DNA of 64,000 bases from Metabacillus mangrovi (GTDB lineage Bacteria > Bacillota > Bacilli > Bacillales > Bacillaceae). The stretch is taken from the NCBI RefSeq assembly GCF_009711125.1, contig NZ_WMIB01000008.1, forward strand, positions 62,001-126,000, given 5' to 3'. Positions 24,471 through 34,977 of this stretch are shown piece by piece. Below the pieces are notes generated by a model. That model was not told the DNA's origin. It did not search any database and saw nothing but the letters and a program-made list of their open reading frames with translations. Position 1 is the first letter of the stretch. Each line of letters starts with the position of its first letter. The position numbers and the translations under genes are program-made.

Positions 24471-27344
24471 ATGGCCAGTGAACATATTGTTGTAAAGGGA
24501 GCCAGGGCGCATAACCTGAAAAATATTGATGTTACGATTCCGCGCAATCAGCTTGTCGTCCTGACCGGACTGTCAGGATCCGGAAAATCATCTTTGGCAT
24601 TTGATACAATTTATGCAGAAGGGCAGAGGCGTTATGTAGAATCGCTGTCTGCCTATGCAAGGCAATTTCTCGGACAGATGGACAAACCGGATGTGGATTC
24701 CATTGATGGTCTGTCTCCGGCCATCTCCATCGATCAAAAAACAACGAGCCGGAACCCGCGTTCCACTGTTGGTACTGTGACGGAGATCTATGACTATCTG
24801 CGCCTGCTGTATGCAAGGGTCGGCAGGCCTGTTTGTCCGAATCACGGAATCGAGATTAGTTCCCAGACGATCCAGCAGATGGTTGACCGGCTGATGGAAT
24901 TCCCGGAGCGTACAAAAATGCAGGTCCTCGCACCGGTTGTTTCCGGAAGAAAAGGAACGCATGCCAAATCACTCGAAGATATTAAAAAACAGGGATACGT
25001 CAGGGTACGTGTTAACGGTGAGATGCTGGAGCTCTCAGAGGAGATTGTCCTCGAAAAGAATAAAAAGCATTCTATTGAAGTTGTTATTGACCGGATTGTT
25101 ATAAAAGAAGGGATCGAAGCACGGCTGAGTGATTCCCTTGAAGCTGCTCTTGCCCTTGGTGAAGGTAGAGTCATGATTGATGTAATCGGGGAAGAAGAGC
25201 TTCTTTTCAGTGAGCACCACGCCTGCCCGTATTGCGGATTTTCGATTGGAGAGCTGGAACCGAGAATGTTCTCGTTCAACAGTCCTTTCGGTGCCTGCTC
25301 AGCCTGTGATGGGCTTGGGTCTAAGCTGGAAGTGGATTATGAACTGGTCGTTCCGAATAAGCACCTGACCCTCAAGCAGCATGCGATTGCACCATGGGAG
25401 CCGACGAGTTCCCAGTATTATCCACAGCTGCTGGACGCAGTGTGCAGCCATTATGGAATTGAGACGAACGTTCCCGTAAAGGATCTTCCGAAAAACCAGC
25501 TGGATAAAATTTTATACGGAAGCGGGAAGGACGAAATATACTTCCGCTATGAAAATGATTTCGGACAGGTCAGAGAAAGCTATATTAAGTTTGAAGGTGT
25601 TATGAAAAATATTGAGCGCCGCTATCGCGAGACAAGCTCTGATTACATCCGAGAACAGATGGAGAAATACATGGCCCAGCAGCCATGTCCGACTTGCAAA
25701 GGATACAGGCTGAAAAAAGAAACACTCGCCGTGAAAATTGATGGCCGCCATGTAGGGGAAACCACTTCTCTTTCTGTTCACGCAGCGCACGATTTCTTTA
25801 AGCATCTGCAGCTGACAGAAAAAGAGATGAAGATTGCCAACCTTATTTTAAGAGAAATCTGTGAACGACTGAGTTTTCTTATAAATGTAGGCCTGGATTA
25901 TCTGACGTTAAACCGCTCAGCCGGCTCTCTTTCAGGAGGCGAGGCACAGAGAATCCGGCTTGCTACTCAAATCGGCTCCAAGCTGACAGGCGTGCTGTAT
26001 ATTTTGGATGAGCCTTCCATCGGACTCCACCAGCGGGATAATGATCGTCTGATTGAAACGCTTCAGAATATGAGAGACATCGGCAATACGCTCATTGTCG
26101 TCGAGCATGATGAGGATACGATGCTTGCTGCCGATTATCTCATTGATATTGGCCCGGGAGCAGGTGTTCACGGCGGAAATGTCATTTCCGCCGGTACACC
26201 GAAGGAAGTGATGGAAGATGAAGCCTCCCTGACAGGGAAGTATTTGTCTGGAAAGAAATTTATTCCGCTTCCTCTGGAAAGAAGAAAACCGGATGGCCGC
26301 TTTATTGAAATCAAAGGGGCGCAGGAAAACAACTTGAAGGATGTTTCGGTGAAATTTCCGCTCGGTATGTTTATCGCCGTTACCGGTGTTTCCGGATCCG
26401 GGAAAAGTACACTCGTAAATGAAATACTCCATAAATCCCTTGCCCAGAGGCTGCATAAAGCAAAAACAAAGCCGGGTGAGCATAAAGAGATCCTTGGCAT
26501 CGATCATCTGGATAAAGTCATTGACATCGACCAGTCACCGATCGGCCGGACACCACGGTCCAATCCTGCTACGTATACAGGTGTATTTGATGATATCCGA
26601 GATGTCTTTGCTTCTACGAACGAGGCGAAGGTGCGCGGCTATAAAAAAGGCCGCTTCAGCTTTAATGTGAAGGGCGGCCGTTGTGAAGCGTGCCGGGGAG
26701 ACGGAATTATCAAAATTGAGATGCACTTCCTGCCGGATGTCTACGTGCCATGTGAGGTATGCCACGGGAAGCGGTATAACCGGGAAACACTTGAAGTGAA
26801 ATATAAAGGGAAAAACATTTCCGATATTCTGGAGATGACCGTTGAGGACGCCCTGGATTTCTTTGAAAACATTCCGAAGATCCACCGTAAAATGCAGACG
26901 GTATACGACGTTGGGCTCGGCTATATTACGCTCGGTCAGCCGGCGACTACTCTATCCGGAGGGGAAGCACAGCGAGTGAAGCTTGCTTCTGAACTGCACA
27001 GGCGTTCCACTGGACGTTCGCTCTACATCCTTGATGAACCGACGACAGGTCTCCACGTTGACGACATTGCAAGGCTCCTTAAGGTGCTGCAGCGTCTCGT
27101 TGAAAATGGAGATACAGTTCTGGTCATCGAGCATAATCTGGATGTCATAAAAGCAGCCGATTATCTTGTAGACCTCGGGCCGGAAGGAGGCAGCGGAGGC
27201 GGCCAGATCATTGCTTCCGGATCGCCGGAAAAAGTGATGGAGGACCAAGGCTCCTACACAGGCCGCTATCTAAAGCCAATTATTGAACGCGAGCGCAAGC
27301 GGATGGAAGAGCTGGTGAAAGAAAAAGAAGCGGCTGTTAAGTGA
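24471..27344 (+). CDS. uvrA: Excinuclease ABC subunit A
   Basis: 957 residues from ATG 24471, 7 bases after the uvrB stop; the binding site GGAAGGA lies in the end of uvrB. Two ABC ATPase modules are present: P-loops GLSGSGKSS and GVSGSGKST, with signatures [10 protein letters not shown] and [10 protein letters not shown]. The zinc modules are CPYCGF...CSACDG and CEACRGDG...CEVCHG. The first motif scans DNA for damage as a dimer and loads UvrB. Complete and normal in length. Confidence 0.97.
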   Translation: MASEHIVVKGARAHNLKNIDVTIPRNQLVVLTGLSGSGKSSLAFDTIYAEGQRRYVESLSAYARQFLGQMDKPDVDSIDGLSPAISIDQKTTSRNPRSTVGTVTEIYDYLRLLYARVGRPVCPNHGIEISSQTIQQMVDRLMEFPERTKMQVLAPVVSGRKGTHAKSLEDIKKQGYVRVRVNGEMLELSEEIVLEKNKKHSIEVVIDRIVIKEGIEARLSDSLEAALALGEGRVMIDVIGEEELLFSEHHACPYCGFSIGELEPRMFSFNSPFGACSACDGLGSKLEVDYELVVPNKHLTLKQHAIAPWEPTSSQYYPQLLDAVCSHYGIETNVPVKDLPKNQLDKILYGSGKDEIYFRYENDFGQVRESYIKFEGVMKNIERRYRETSSDYIREQMEKYMAQQPCPTCKGYRLKKETLAVKIDGRHVGETTSLSVHAAHDFFKHLQLTEKEMKIANLILREICERLSFLINVGLDYLTLNRSAGSLSGGEAQRIRLATQIGSKLTGVLYILDEPSIGLHQRDNDRLIETLQNMRDIGNTLIVVEHDEDTMLAADYLIDIGPGAGVHGGNVISAGTPKEVMEDEASLTGKYLSGKKFIPLPLERRKPDGRFIEIKGAQENNLKDVSVKFPLGMFIAVTGVSGSGKSTLVNEILHKSLAQRLHKAKTKPGEHKEILGIDHLDKVIDIDQSPIGRTPRSNPATYTGVFDDIRDVFASTNEAKVRGYKKGRFSFNVKGGRCEACRGDGIIKIEMHFLPDVYVPCEVCHGKRYNRETLEVKYKGKNISDILEMTVEDALDFFENIPKIHRKMQTVYDVGLGYITLGQPATTLSGGEAQRVKLASELHRRSTGRSLYILDEPTTGLHVDDIARLLKVLQRLVENGDTVLVIEHNLDVIKAADYLVDLGPEGGSGGGQIIASGSPEKVMEDQGSYTGRYLKPIIERERKRMEELVKEKEAAVK

Positions 27345-27353
27345 CGGATGAAT

Positions 27354-27391
27354 AAAACCCCCAAGATGGCAGATCTCCATTTGGGGGTTTT
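27354..27391 (+). terminator. Terminator after uvrA
   Basis: Stem AAAACCCCCAA/TTGGGGGTTTT with an inner ATGG/CCAT pair, ending in TTTT. Confidence 0.92.
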
Positions 27392-27730
27392 CCTGTTTAA
27401 AACGGCAGTCGGAGCGTTAGCTTATACTCAGTCAAGCTTCCAGCGCTTTTGCTAGGCGGGAACCTTCCACGTTCAGGTGTTTGCTGCGATTCTCCCTATC
27501 TCCCTTTTAACCAAATTATTCCGTTTCCATGCGTTAAGAAATCGCATAGCCTAATACAATATAAATACTGGGCTATATTGAAACAGCATTCTGTCGGACA
27601 TACGGGCTCGGTGGGCATGCACAGGCCAATCAGAGGGGAAGAGGGATAGGAGGAAAGGCGGAGATCCCGCTAGAGAGAGGATATTTGGTTCAGTAAGAAG
27701 GCTGCTTTTTGTGATGCCGGGCTAAAAACT
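27392..27730. other. Intergenic stretch without recognisable features
   Basis: About 340 bases between the uvrA terminator and the sigma-W promoter. No repeat words of the kinds seen elsewhere in the window, no RNA-like folding and no gene with a binding site were found; a 66-codon frame at 27449 has neither a binding site nor family features. Confidence 0.5.
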
Positions 27731-27758
27731 TGAAACCCTGCTTCTTCTCATTCGTATC
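27731..27758 (+). promoter_or_regulatory. Sigma-W type promoter of yvlABCD
   Basis: TGAAAC (27731-27736), 16-bp spacer, CGTATC (27753-27758). This is the extracytoplasmic-function sigma-W consensus (TGAAAC-N16-CGTA). It lies 24 bases before the first gene. The yvl genes belong to the sigma-W regulon in B. subtilis. Confidence 0.88.
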
Positions 27759-27781
27759 AATTTAAAAGGAGATGTTCAATC

Positions 27782-28093
27782 ATGCATTCTGACCGGATTA
27801 TTTCTTCCCTGTGCTATTTCAGTGTGTTGTTTGCTCCGTTTTTACTACCTATCGTGGTTTATTTTGTTACCGAAGATTATGAAACAAAGAGGCACGCGAA
27901 GGCATCGCTTCTCTCCCATCTTGTACCGGTGATTTCGATTTTCCTGTACTTCTTTGTTTTTCTGGGAGCGGCTGCTTCCGGAAGTGAGTGGATTGGCGGG
28001 ATTGCTGTAGTTGGCGGAATGCTGCTGCTGCTTGGTGTAAACGCCGCTGTATTCATCTGGAATCTGGTAAAAGGAATCAAGCTTTTAACATAA
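27782..28093 (+). CDS. yvlA: DUF4870-type membrane protein YvlA
   Basis: 103 residues with three hydrophobic segments and the short charged loop TEDYETKRHAKASLLSH typical of DUF4870 proteins, where it links the first two helices. It is first in the envelope-stress operon. The start ATG 27782 follows AAAAGGAGA. Function unknown. The gene name rests on order (yvlA-B-C-D downstream of uvrA) together with family and length. Confidence 0.75.
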   Translation: MHSDRIISSLCYFSVLFAPFLLPIVVYFVTEDYETKRHAKASLLSHLVPVISIFLYFFVFLGAAASGSEWIGGIAVVGGMLLLLGVNAAVFIWNLVKGIKLLT

Positions 28094-28157
28094 AGGGATG
28101 GTACACGAAAATCACGAATAAGGTGATAGTAGGCTGAAGGGATAAGGAGGAGTTAAA

Positions 28158-29270
28158 GTGAAAGAAGAACGCAGAAGAATTCTCAAGCTCGTGGAGGAAG
28201 GCAAGCTTTCTGTCGAAGAGGCTTTGTCCCTCATTGAAAAGCTCGATCAGGAGAAGGAAAGCCACGAAAAGAACTGGGCTTCGTTCTCACCTTCCATTTT
28301 GCTAAAGAAAGAGGAGAAGGAAACGGAAAATCCTTCTTCAGAAGGAGCTCAGTACGGGCAGGGGAAAACAGCTTCCAAACTGATGAACTGGATTGATACG
28401 GCCGTAAAGAAAGTAAAGGAGCTGGATCTTGATCTAGCCATCGGAAGTTCATTTGATGTGCCGCATGTGTTCCAGTTCAGCGGAGAAGGGATGAATGAGT
28501 GGGATATTCAAATCGTAAACGGTCATGTGGATTTTAAACCGTGGTCAGGCGATGAAGTCCGGATTGAATGTGATGCGAAGGTCTTTCAGACAGAGAGTGA
28601 ACTGGAAGCGAAAGAAGCATTCTTGAAAAACTTTTATTGTGAAATGGAAGGAAGCAAGCTGAAGGTTGCGTGCGAAAAAAAATCTATGAAAGCGAATGTC
28701 CTCGTTTATTTGCCTGACCGGGCCTATGATTCTGGAAAAGTTAAACTGTTTAGCGGCCCGATTAGAGGGGAACAGCTAACTATAAAGGATTTTAAAGCAA
28801 AGACGGCCAACGGTATGATCTCATTAACCGGGATGGCCGGCAGTAAAGCGGAACTTGAAACGGCAAACGGACAAATTAAATGTTCAGGTCATCGATTCGA
28901 AACGCTTGAAGCGGAAACCATTCATGGGATGATCGATGTCAGTGGAACAGGCAAAAAACTCGACCTTCAAAGCTTCAACGGTAAAATCATGCTTAACGCG
29001 GCGGATCCTGAATGCAGAACCATACATTGCAGTGCTGCCACTGGCAGCGTCGAGATTTCCATTCCGCGTGATGTAAAAACGAGCGGAGAGCTTAAAACGA
29101 ATCTTGGCTCACTGCACTGCTATCTGGATGCTCTTGAAATTACAGCAGAGAAGCATGATTCGATTGCGAAAGAACTGCGTTTCCGTTCGAATGAAGCTTC
29201 AGAAGGTGGACTGTCCGTATTTGCCGATTCGAAAACAGGTTCTGTTGTCTTAAAGCATAAGGAGAGGTGA
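28158..29270 (+). CDS. yvlB: DUF4097 family protein YvlB (LiaX-like N-terminal domain)
   Basis: 370 residues starting at GTG behind AAGGAGG. The N terminus (KEERRRILKLVEEGKLSVEEALSLIEKL) is the short helical domain shared with LiaX/YvlB. The rest is a right-handed beta-helix-like DUF4097 region with repeated TANGMISL, ETANGQIK and SFNGKIML segments. No signal peptide or membrane helix is visible. Relatives bind or sense cell-envelope damage. It is in an operon with a PspC-type protein, as expected. Confidence 0.85.
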   Translation: MKEERRRILKLVEEGKLSVEEALSLIEKLDQEKESHEKNWASFSPSILLKKEEKETENPSSEGAQYGQGKTASKLMNWIDTAVKKVKELDLDLAIGSSFDVPHVFQFSGEGMNEWDIQIVNGHVDFKPWSGDEVRIECDAKVFQTESELEAKEAFLKNFYCEMEGSKLKVACEKKSMKANVLVYLPDRAYDSGKVKLFSGPIRGEQLTIKDFKAKTANGMISLTGMAGSKAELETANGQIKCSGHRFETLEAETIHGMIDVSGTGKKLDLQSFNGKIMLNAADPECRTIHCSAATGSVEISIPRDVKTSGELKTNLGSLHCYLDALEITAEKHDSIAKELRFRSNEASEGGLSVFADSKTGSVVLKHKER

Positions 29271-29276
29271 ATCTTG

Positions 29277-29480
29277 ATGAAGAAACTAGTCAAATCTACT
29301 ACAAACAAAAAAATTGCAGGTGTATTAGGAGGCATAGCTGACCGCTACGGCTTTAATGCGAATGTGCTGCGTATTGCATATGTACTGGCGGCTCTCTTTA
29401 CAGCCGGATTGCCATTCGTGATTGTGTACGCAGTCCTTGCGATGGTTCTGCCAAAAGAAAGCGGTCCGTACGGTGCTTAG
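29277..29480 (+). CDS. yvlC: PspC domain protein YvlC
   Basis: 67 residues from ATG 29277, with GGAGAGGTG 8 bases upstream; the TTG one codon earlier is less well placed. The PspC signature TTNKKIAGVLGGIADRYGFNANVLRIAYV is complete, followed by a hydrophobic helix (FVIVYAVLAMVLP). PspC proteins are membrane components of phage-shock-like responses. Its last eight bases overlap yvlD. Confidence 0.9.
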   Translation: MKKLVKSTTNKKIAGVLGGIADRYGFNANVLRIAYVLAALFTAGLPFVIVYAVLAMVLPKESGPYGA

Positions 29481-29838
29481 ATGGGTTGCGAGCATTCTCA
29501 TCAATGCGGTTATATTGATGGTCTGCGCGCTCCTTTTTAAAGAAAATTTCCAGCTCGCCGGGATCTGGGCTGCTGTATTGGCAAGTCTCGTCCTTTCAAT
29601 TGTAAATTTCCTGATCAAACCGTTCCTTGTGTTGCTTACTCTTCCGGTAACGGTCCTGACCCTGGGGCTTTTTCTTTTTGTGATTAATGCGATTACGCTG
29701 ATGATCACTCAGGCGCTGCTCGGCGATTCATTTAACATCAGCGGGTTCGGAACCGCATTATTAGCCTCTATCGTCATTTCCCTTCTGCATCTGGTCGTGC
29801 AAAAAGGAGTGCTTCAGCCGATGAGAGAGAACAAATAG
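29473..29838 (+). CDS. yvlD: Phage holin family 4-like membrane protein YvlD
   Basis: 121 residues from GTG 29473. This start gives VLRWVASILINAVILMV, matching the RW...INA opening and the ~120-residue length of YvlD; a longer frame would run through yvlC. Four hydrophobic segments with LIKPFLVLLTLPVTVLTLGLFLFVINA are the family core. GTG overlaps the yvlC TAG by eight bases. It has no strong binding site, so translation is probably coupled. Function unknown, linked to envelope stress. Confidence 0.8.
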   Translation: MLRWVASILINAVILMVCALLFKENFQLAGIWAAVLASLVLSIVNFLIKPFLVLLTLPVTVLTLGLFLFVINAITLMITQALLGDSFNISGFGTALLASIVISLLHLVVQKGVLQPMRENK

Positions 29839-29978
29839 GAACTGTCCGTTGAAGTTCAGTTCTGCTGATTTCCTAATAAAGCTGTCAAATCAGACGGTGT
29901 GCTTCCATTCTGCAGGGCATCTTGAAGTGCTGTTTTCCCTGCAGGAGTTAAGCACCTCAATCGTATTGAATAAAAAGC

Positions 29979-30008
29979 AAAACCCCCGGACATTTCCGGG
30001 GGTTTTTT
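29979..30008 (+). terminator. Terminator after the yvl operon
   Basis: AACCCCCGGA/TCCGGGGGTT with a 4-base loop, then TTTTTT. It lies 140 bases after yvlD; the space between holds nothing recognisable. Confidence 0.9.
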
Positions 30009-30089
30009 CGCTTCATTTCCCTAACCGGACCGCTCCTTTTTTCTCATGGTTTTCATCTAATGGGGAATGATAACGGTCAGGTGATGACG

Positions 30090-30950
30090 ATGAGATACAT
30101 GAGGGCTGGTCTAATTGCAACGGTTATTGTTGTTTTAACGGCGGCTCCGTTTAAAGGCCATGCCGATGAGGGCTTTTCTTTTGTTTGGATGAGTGATACC
30201 CAGTATTATGCGAAGGATTACCCGGAAATCCTGATGAGCCAGATGAACTGGATTTTGAAAAACAGGTCAACTCAGCGCCATTCGTATCTTGTGCATACAG
30301 GGGACCTCGTCCATAATCCAAATCAGTTTGCACAGTGGGAAAGGAATCACATCGCATTCAGCAAGCTGGATCAGCAGGGGTTTGCTTATGGGCTGCTGCC
30401 GGGAAATCATGATTTCAAGCAAGAAGAGGGGCTTCAGCCGTACTACCGCTTTTTTGGAGAGCACCGCTTTAAGGAAAAGCCCTTTTATAAGGGGGCGTTT
30501 CTCGATAATTGCGGCCATTATGACGAAGCCGGAGGCAGGCTTTTCGTATACATGGGCTGGTGCAGTGCCGGAAAGAAAGAATTGGACTGGATGAATACAG
30601 TGCTTAAAGAAAACCAGGATAAAGAAGCAGTGCTGGCTGTCCATGATTATCTGACCTTTCGCGGTACGAGGAGCTACAATGGAGAAAAGATTTACCGGCA
30701 AGTCGTTGTACCGAACCCGAATGTGAAGCTCGTATTAAGCGGCCATTATTACGGGGAGGCCGCAAAAACGGATCGGCCCCAAGAGGGGAGAATCGTCCAT
30801 CAGCTGATGGCGAACTACCAGGGTTTTCCTCAGGGAGGGGGCGGATACATGAAAGTGATTCAATGGAGACAGGATGAGCTGGTGGTTCGGACCTATTCGC
30901 CTTATTTGAATAAAGAGCGTGAAAAACCGTATACGCTGAAATATAAATGA
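30090..30950 (+). CDS. Secreted calcineurin-like metallophosphoesterase
   Basis: 286 residues from ATG 30090, chosen because AGGTG lies 7 bases upstream and a signal peptide (RYMRAGLIATVIVVLTAAPFKGHA) follows. All phosphoesterase motifs are present: SDTQYY, HTGDLVHN, GNHDF, AVHDY and SGHYYGE. It would be exported and bind two metals to cleave phosphate esters outside the cell. The closest general type is the YvnB/CpdA-like group, but the substrate cannot be named. It is flanked by terminators on both sides, so monocistronic. Confidence 0.85.
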   Translation: MRYMRAGLIATVIVVLTAAPFKGHADEGFSFVWMSDTQYYAKDYPEILMSQMNWILKNRSTQRHSYLVHTGDLVHNPNQFAQWERNHIAFSKLDQQGFAYGLLPGNHDFKQEEGLQPYYRFFGEHRFKEKPFYKGAFLDNCGHYDEAGGRLFVYMGWCSAGKKELDWMNTVLKENQDKEAVLAVHDYLTFRGTRSYNGEKIYRQVVVPNPNVKLVLSGHYYGEAAKTDRPQEGRIVHQLMANYQGFPQGGGGYMKVIQWRQDELVVRTYSPYLNKEREKPYTLKYK

Positions 30951-30975
30951 CCTTCTTGTGATGAGAAGGTTTTTT
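30951..30975 (+). terminator. Terminator after the phosphoesterase
   Basis: CCTTCT/AGAAGG with a 7-base loop and TTTTTT, starting 1 base after the stop codon. Confidence 0.85.
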
Positions 30976-31064
30976 AATGACCTTCTGAAAGACTATATCC
31001 TCATGGGCAAAAGTGCTAAAATGAAAGAAGATTTTACAAAAGCGGTTTCTTAGAAGGGGGATTT

Positions 31065-31994
31065 ATGATGCCTAAGGTTCGTACGAAGGACATTATGGAC
31101 AAATTTAAAATGGAACTGATCAGCGGAGAAGAAGGAATTAACAGGCCGATAACGACAAGTGACCTTTCCCGTCCAGGCCTTGAAATAGCCGGATATTTTG
31201 CCTATTATCCGAAGGAACGTGTTCAAATACTCGGAAAAACGGAGCTGTCTTTTTTTGAGAAGCTGGGCCGGTTCGAGAAAGAAGAGCGGATGGCCGGGCT
31301 GTGCAGTCCGATCACACCGGCAATCCTCGTTTCGAGAGAAATGGATATTCCGCAGGAGCTCGTTGATGCATCTGAAAAAACCGGAGTACCCGTTCTGCGG
31401 TCCAATATGAAAACAACCAGGCTGTCCAGCCATCTGACGAACTTTCTTGAAAGCCGTCTTGCTCCAACGACAGCCGTTCACGGCGTGCTTGTGGATATTT
31501 ACGGTGTCGGTGTGCTGATCATTGGGAAAAGCGGGGTCGGAAAAAGTGAAACGGCTCTCGAACTTGTGAAACGGGGCCATCGCCTGGTAGCGGATGACTG
31601 CGTGGAAATCAGGCAGGAGGACCAGAATACGCTGATCGGAAATGCTCCGGAATTGATCGAGCATCTACTTGAGATCCGCGGACTCGGCATTATTGATGTG
31701 ATGACTCTTTTCGGTGCAGGTGCAGTCCGCAGCAATAAACGGATTACACTCGTCATTGACCTTGAAACATGGGATCCAAAGAAGCAGTACGACCGTCTCG
31801 GTCTGGAAGAGGAGACGATGAAGATTATCGATACGGATATCCAGAAGCTCACCGTTCCAGTTCGTCCGGGCCGAAACTTGGCCGTCATCATCGAAGTGGC
31901 AGCCATGAATTTCCGCTTGAAGCGAATGGGGCTAAATGCAGCTGAACAATTTACAACAAAGCTTGCTGATGTAATCGAAGAAGGAGACCGTTAA
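31065..31994 (+). CDS. hprK: HPr kinase/phosphorylase
   Basis: 309 residues. Walker A is [10 protein letters not shown], the catalytic region is [10 protein letters not shown], and the family signature is [20 protein letters not shown]. The enzyme phosphorylates Ser46 of HPr and of Crh (Crh is encoded at 48.5 kb) when fructose-1,6-bisphosphate is high and removes the phosphate when inorganic phosphate is high, so it sets CcpA-dependent repression. Tandem ATGs (31065, 31068) follow AAGGGGG; the second has better spacing. It is first of the hprK-lgt-yvoD-ppaX-yvoF operon. Confidence 0.97.
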   Translation: MMPKVRTKDIMDKFKMELISGEEGINRPITTSDLSRPGLEIAGYFAYYPKERVQILGKTELSFFEKLGRFEKEERMAGLCSPITPAILVSREMDIPQELVDASEKTGVPVLRSNMKTTRLSSHLTNFLESRLAPTTAVHGVLVDIYGVGVLIIGKSGVGKSETALELVKRGHRLVADDCVEIRQEDQNTLIGNAPELIEHLLEIRGLGIIDVMTLFGAGAVRSNKRITLVIDLETWDPKKQYDRLGLEEETMKIIDTDIQKLTVPVRPGRNLAVIIEVAAMNFRLKRMGLNAAEQFTTKLADVIEEGDR

Positions 31995-32027
31995 AAATTT
32001 CAGCTGTAGAAAGAGGAGTGGAAAGAT

Positions 32028-32849
32028 ATGCTAGCAGCAATTCAGCCGATTAACCCTATAGCCATTGAACTTGGCGGGCTTCAGGTTCACTGGTACGGCG
32101 TTATCATCGGACTTGGAGCTCTTCTCGGACTGTGGATTGCGGTCAGGGAAAGCATCCGGCGCGGGATGCATAAAGATACATTTGTCGATTTGGTTCTGTT
32201 TGCCATTCCGATTGCCATCATTTGTGCCCGGCTCTATTATGTTGCGTTTCAATGGGACTACTATTCACAGAACCCGGCGATGATCCCGCAAATCTGGCAG
32301 GGAGGGCTCGCCATTCATGGAGGCTTGATTGGAGCTGTCGCAACAGGGGTTATTTTTGCCAGGGTAAAAAAAATATCGTTCTGGAAGCTTGCTGATATCG
32401 CTGCACCAAGTATTATTCTTGGTCAGGCCATCGGCCGCTGGGGAAATTTTATCAACCAGGAAGCATTTGGAGGGCCGGTAACAAGGGGATTTCTTGAAGG
32501 TCTTTTCATTCCAGAATTTATTATTAACCAAATGTACATAGACGGCCAGTACTATCATCCAACCTTTCTCTATGAGTCACTCTGGAACTTTGCAGGCTTT
32601 GCCCTTCTTATCTTCCTCAGAAGAGTGAACTTAAAAAGAGGCGAATTGTTTCTCTCCTATGTGATCTGGTATTCCATCGGCCGCTATTTTATCGAAGGCA
32701 TGAGAACCGACAGTCTGATGCTCACGGCCGATTTGCGGATTGCCCAGGTGATTTCGATTGTATTGATTCTGATTGCCGCAGGACTTATCTTTTACCGCCG
32801 AAAGAGCGGACTCGCAAACAAGAGATACTTAGATTCCGATAAGGAGTGA
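32028..32849 (+). CDS. lgt: Prolipoprotein diacylglyceryl transferase
   Basis: 273 residues with seven membrane segments. The Lgt signature [13 protein letters not shown] is intact, as are HGGLIGA and the late [11 protein letters not shown]. It transfers diacylglycerol from phosphatidylglycerol to the lipobox cysteine of prolipoproteins, such as the sugar-binding protein and YidC paralogue encoded in this window. The order hprK-lgt is conserved in Firmicutes. The stop overlaps the presumed start of yvoD. Confidence 0.97.
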   Translation: MLAAIQPINPIAIELGGLQVHWYGVIIGLGALLGLWIAVRESIRRGMHKDTFVDLVLFAIPIAIICARLYYVAFQWDYYSQNPAMIPQIWQGGLAIHGGLIGAVATGVIFARVKKISFWKLADIAAPSIILGQAIGRWGNFINQEAFGGPVTRGFLEGLFIPEFIINQMYIDGQYYHPTFLYESLWNFAGFALLIFLRRVNLKRGELFLSYVIWYSIGRYFIEGMRTDSLMLTADLRIAQVISIVLILIAAGLIFYRRKSGLANKRYLDSDKE

Positions 32850-33814
32850 TTCAACTGAAGGCGAGCTTGGAAAAAGGCTTTAAAGCGGGGCTTTCTACGA
32901 CGTGGACTCTTGGAAAAGTCATTTTCCCCGTCACGCTGCTCGTAGGAATTCTGCGCTACACCCCTGTCTTGGACTGGATCATTCAGGTGATTACACCGTT
33001 AATGGGTCTCATTGGACTTCGCGGTGAGGCGGCCATTCCGCTTGTCCTTGGGAATTTCCTCAATTTATATGCTGGAATTGCCGGGATTCTGACCTTGGAT
33101 CTAACGGTGAAAGAGGTTTTTATCCTCGCCGTGATGCTTTCTTTTTCCCATAATCTGATCATTGAATCGACAGTTGCCGCAAAAGTAGGCCTCAAGCTAT
33201 GGCTCATTCTTCTCGTCCGGATCGGCCTTGCTGTCATTTCGGCGGCGGTCATCAACCTTGTATGGCAGGGAGGCGGGGAACTGGCGCAATATGGGTTTAT
33301 CTCAAAGGGAGAAAGTGTTCCGGATGGCTGGGGTGAAATTCTGCTGGATGCTGTTGGTAAAGGGGTTCTTGGCATCGTTCAGCTGGCGGCCATCGTGATC
33401 CCGCTTATGATTATTATGCAATTTATGAAAGACTTTGGCTGGCTGCACGTTTTCTCCCGATGGATGGCACCGGTAACCCGTTTTCTGGGAATGAAGGAAA
33501 ACACATCCATGACACTAGTGGCCGGTCTCACGATCGGGCTTGCTTATGGAGCCGGTGTGATGATCCAGGCAGTCAAAGAAGACGGCGTCAGCTACAGGGA
33601 TTTGACGCTGGCTTTCATTTTCCTTGTGTCCTGCCATGCGGTCGTAGAAGATACACTGATCTTTGTGCCGCTCGGAATCCCGGTCCTCCCGCTCTTCATC
33701 ATTCGGGTCGTCACAGCAGTACTTCTTACCATACTTGTAGCCAAGCTTTGGAAACAGCCCGATTCTTCAGCAAGAAAGGAACCTGCAAATGAAAAGAACT
33801 ACCATTCTGTTTGA
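32846..33814 (+). CDS. yvoD: Nucleoside recognition (Gate) domain membrane protein YvoD
   Basis: 322 residues if GTG 32846 is used, which overlaps the lgt TGA (GTGA). However AAGGAG directly abuts that GTG, whereas a CTG at 32855 would have ideal spacing, so the true start may be nine bases later. The protein has about eight hydrophobic segments with the Gate-domain pattern ([25 protein letters not shown] and [18 protein letters not shown]), shared with SpmA/SpmB and nucleoside transporters. Function unknown. It overlaps ppaX by 26 bases. Confidence 0.85.
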   Translation: MIQLKASLEKGFKAGLSTTWTLGKVIFPVTLLVGILRYTPVLDWIIQVITPLMGLIGLRGEAAIPLVLGNFLNLYAGIAGILTLDLTVKEVFILAVMLSFSHNLIIESTVAAKVGLKLWLILLVRIGLAVISAAVINLVWQGGGELAQYGFISKGESVPDGWGEILLDAVGKGVLGIVQLAAIVIPLMIIMQFMKDFGWLHVFSRWMAPVTRFLGMKENTSMTLVAGLTIGLAYGAGVMIQAVKEDGVSYRDLTLAFIFLVSCHAVVEDTLIFVPLGIPVLPLFIIRVVTAVLLTILVAKLWKQPDSSARKEPANEKNYHSV

Positions 33815-34430
33815 TTTGGACGGAACATTGATTAATACGAACGAGCTCATCATTGAGTCCTTTTTGCATACCCTGCATCATTACAAGCCGGGTGAATACA
33901 GCCGGGAAAAAGTGCTGCCATTCATCGGGCCTACCCTTTATGAGACCTTTAACAGCGTTCATCCGGAAAAAGCAGATGAAATGGTCAAGGTGTACAGGAA
34001 ATTCAACCATGAGCAGCATGATGCACTCGTAACAGAATTCGCTACCGTGTATGAAACGGTGGAGAAGCTTCATGCTGCCGGATATAAGCTCGGGATTGTC
34101 ACGACCAAAATCCGTGATACGGTAAACATGGGCTTAAAACTCACCAAGCTTGACCGCTTTTTTGATGTCGTTGTGACCCTCGATGATGTAGAGCATGCGA
34201 AGCCGCATCCGGAGCCGGTATTGAAAGCTCTGAACTTGCTCGGCTCAAAGCCTGAAGAGGCCATCATGGTAGGAGATAATCATCATGACATTGAAGCAGG
34301 TCAAAATGCCGGAACAATGACAGCCGGGGTGGCCTGGACGATTAAAGGGAGAGAATACCTTGCTTCCTATCACCCAGATGTAATGCTTGAGCAGATGAGT
34401 GATCTGCTTCCTGTCGTTGGAGTGGAATAG
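33789..34430 (+). CDS. ppaX: Pyrophosphatase PpaX
   Basis: 213 residues, HAD superfamily. Asp9 and Asp11 are in [12 protein letters not shown], motif II is VTTK, motif III is KPHPEP and motif IV is [16 protein letters not shown]. PpaX hydrolyses the pyrophosphate released when HprK dephosphorylates HPr-Ser-P, which explains the linkage to hprK. The length and position match B. subtilis PpaX closely. ATG 33789 lies inside the end of yvoD, with AAAGGA upstream. Confidence 0.94.
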   Translation: MKRTTILFDLDGTLINTNELIIESFLHTLHHYKPGEYSREKVLPFIGPTLYETFNSVHPEKADEMVKVYRKFNHEQHDALVTEFATVYETVEKLHAAGYKLGIVTTKIRDTVNMGLKLTKLDRFFDVVVTLDDVEHAKPHPEPVLKALNLLGSKPEEAIMVGDNHHDIEAGQNAGTMTAGVAWTIKGREYLASYHPDVMLEQMSDLLPVVGVE

Positions 34431-34431
34431 C

Positions 34432-34956
34432 ATGCGAAGAACAGTAAGGTATCCGGTCGAAGGAGCCAATTCACTCTGGCATATATACAAAACCGTTCCT
34501 TTCTGGAAGGTGACCCGGAATTTTATCGTCATTCAAATAGCCCGCTACACTCCTTTTCTTTCAATGAAAAATTGGCTGTACCGGACGTTCCTCGGTGTGC
34601 AGGTCGGCAAGCAGACTTCCTTTGCGCTGATGGTCATGCTGGACATCATGTTTCCTGAAAAAATTAAAGTAGGGCGCAACACAGTGATCGGCTACAATAC
34701 AACGATCCTGGCCCACGAATATTTAATCAAGGAATACCGCTTGGGTGATGTCATCATCGGGGATGAAGTCATGGTTGGCGCAAATACTACCATCCTTCCG
34801 GGAGTTGTAATCGGTGACGGTGCGATCGTGTCAGCCGGCACCCTCGTACACAAGGATGTCCCGGCTGGTGCATTTGCCGGCGGCAACCCCATGCAGATCA
34901 TCTATACAAAAGAAGAGATGGAAAAACGGGCACACATTGAACCCGCTGGACAGTAA
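34432..34956 (+). CDS. yvoF: Acyltransferase with left-handed beta-helix, YvoF
   Basis: 174 residues from ATG 34432, two bases after the ppaX stop, behind GGAGTGG. The hexapeptide repeats typical of LbetaH acyltransferases are clear in the second half (IIGDEVMVGANTTILPGVV, IGDGAIVSAGTLVHKDVP), ending in AFAGGNP, which marks the acetyl-CoA site. Its acceptor is unknown. The operon terminator overlaps its stop codon. Confidence 0.9.
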   Translation: MRRTVRYPVEGANSLWHIYKTVPFWKVTRNFIVIQIARYTPFLSMKNWLYRTFLGVQVGKQTSFALMVMLDIMFPEKIKVGRNTVIGYNTTILAHEYLIKEYRLGDVIIGDEVMVGANTTILPGVVIGDGAIVSAGTLVHKDVPAGAFAGGNPMQIIYTKEEMEKRAHIEPAGQ

Positions 34957-34975
34957 ACAGTCCGGCGGGTTTTTT
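34940..34975 (+). terminator. Terminator of the hprK operon, overlapping the yvoF stop codon
   Basis: AACCCGC/GCGGGTT with inner TGGAC/GTCCG, then TTTTTT. Confidence 0.9.
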
Positions 34976-34977
34976 CT

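Noticed and set aside
29849-30070. 73-residue frame between yvlD and the phosphoesterase gene
   Set aside because: It runs through the yvl terminator and lacks a binding site and any family features.
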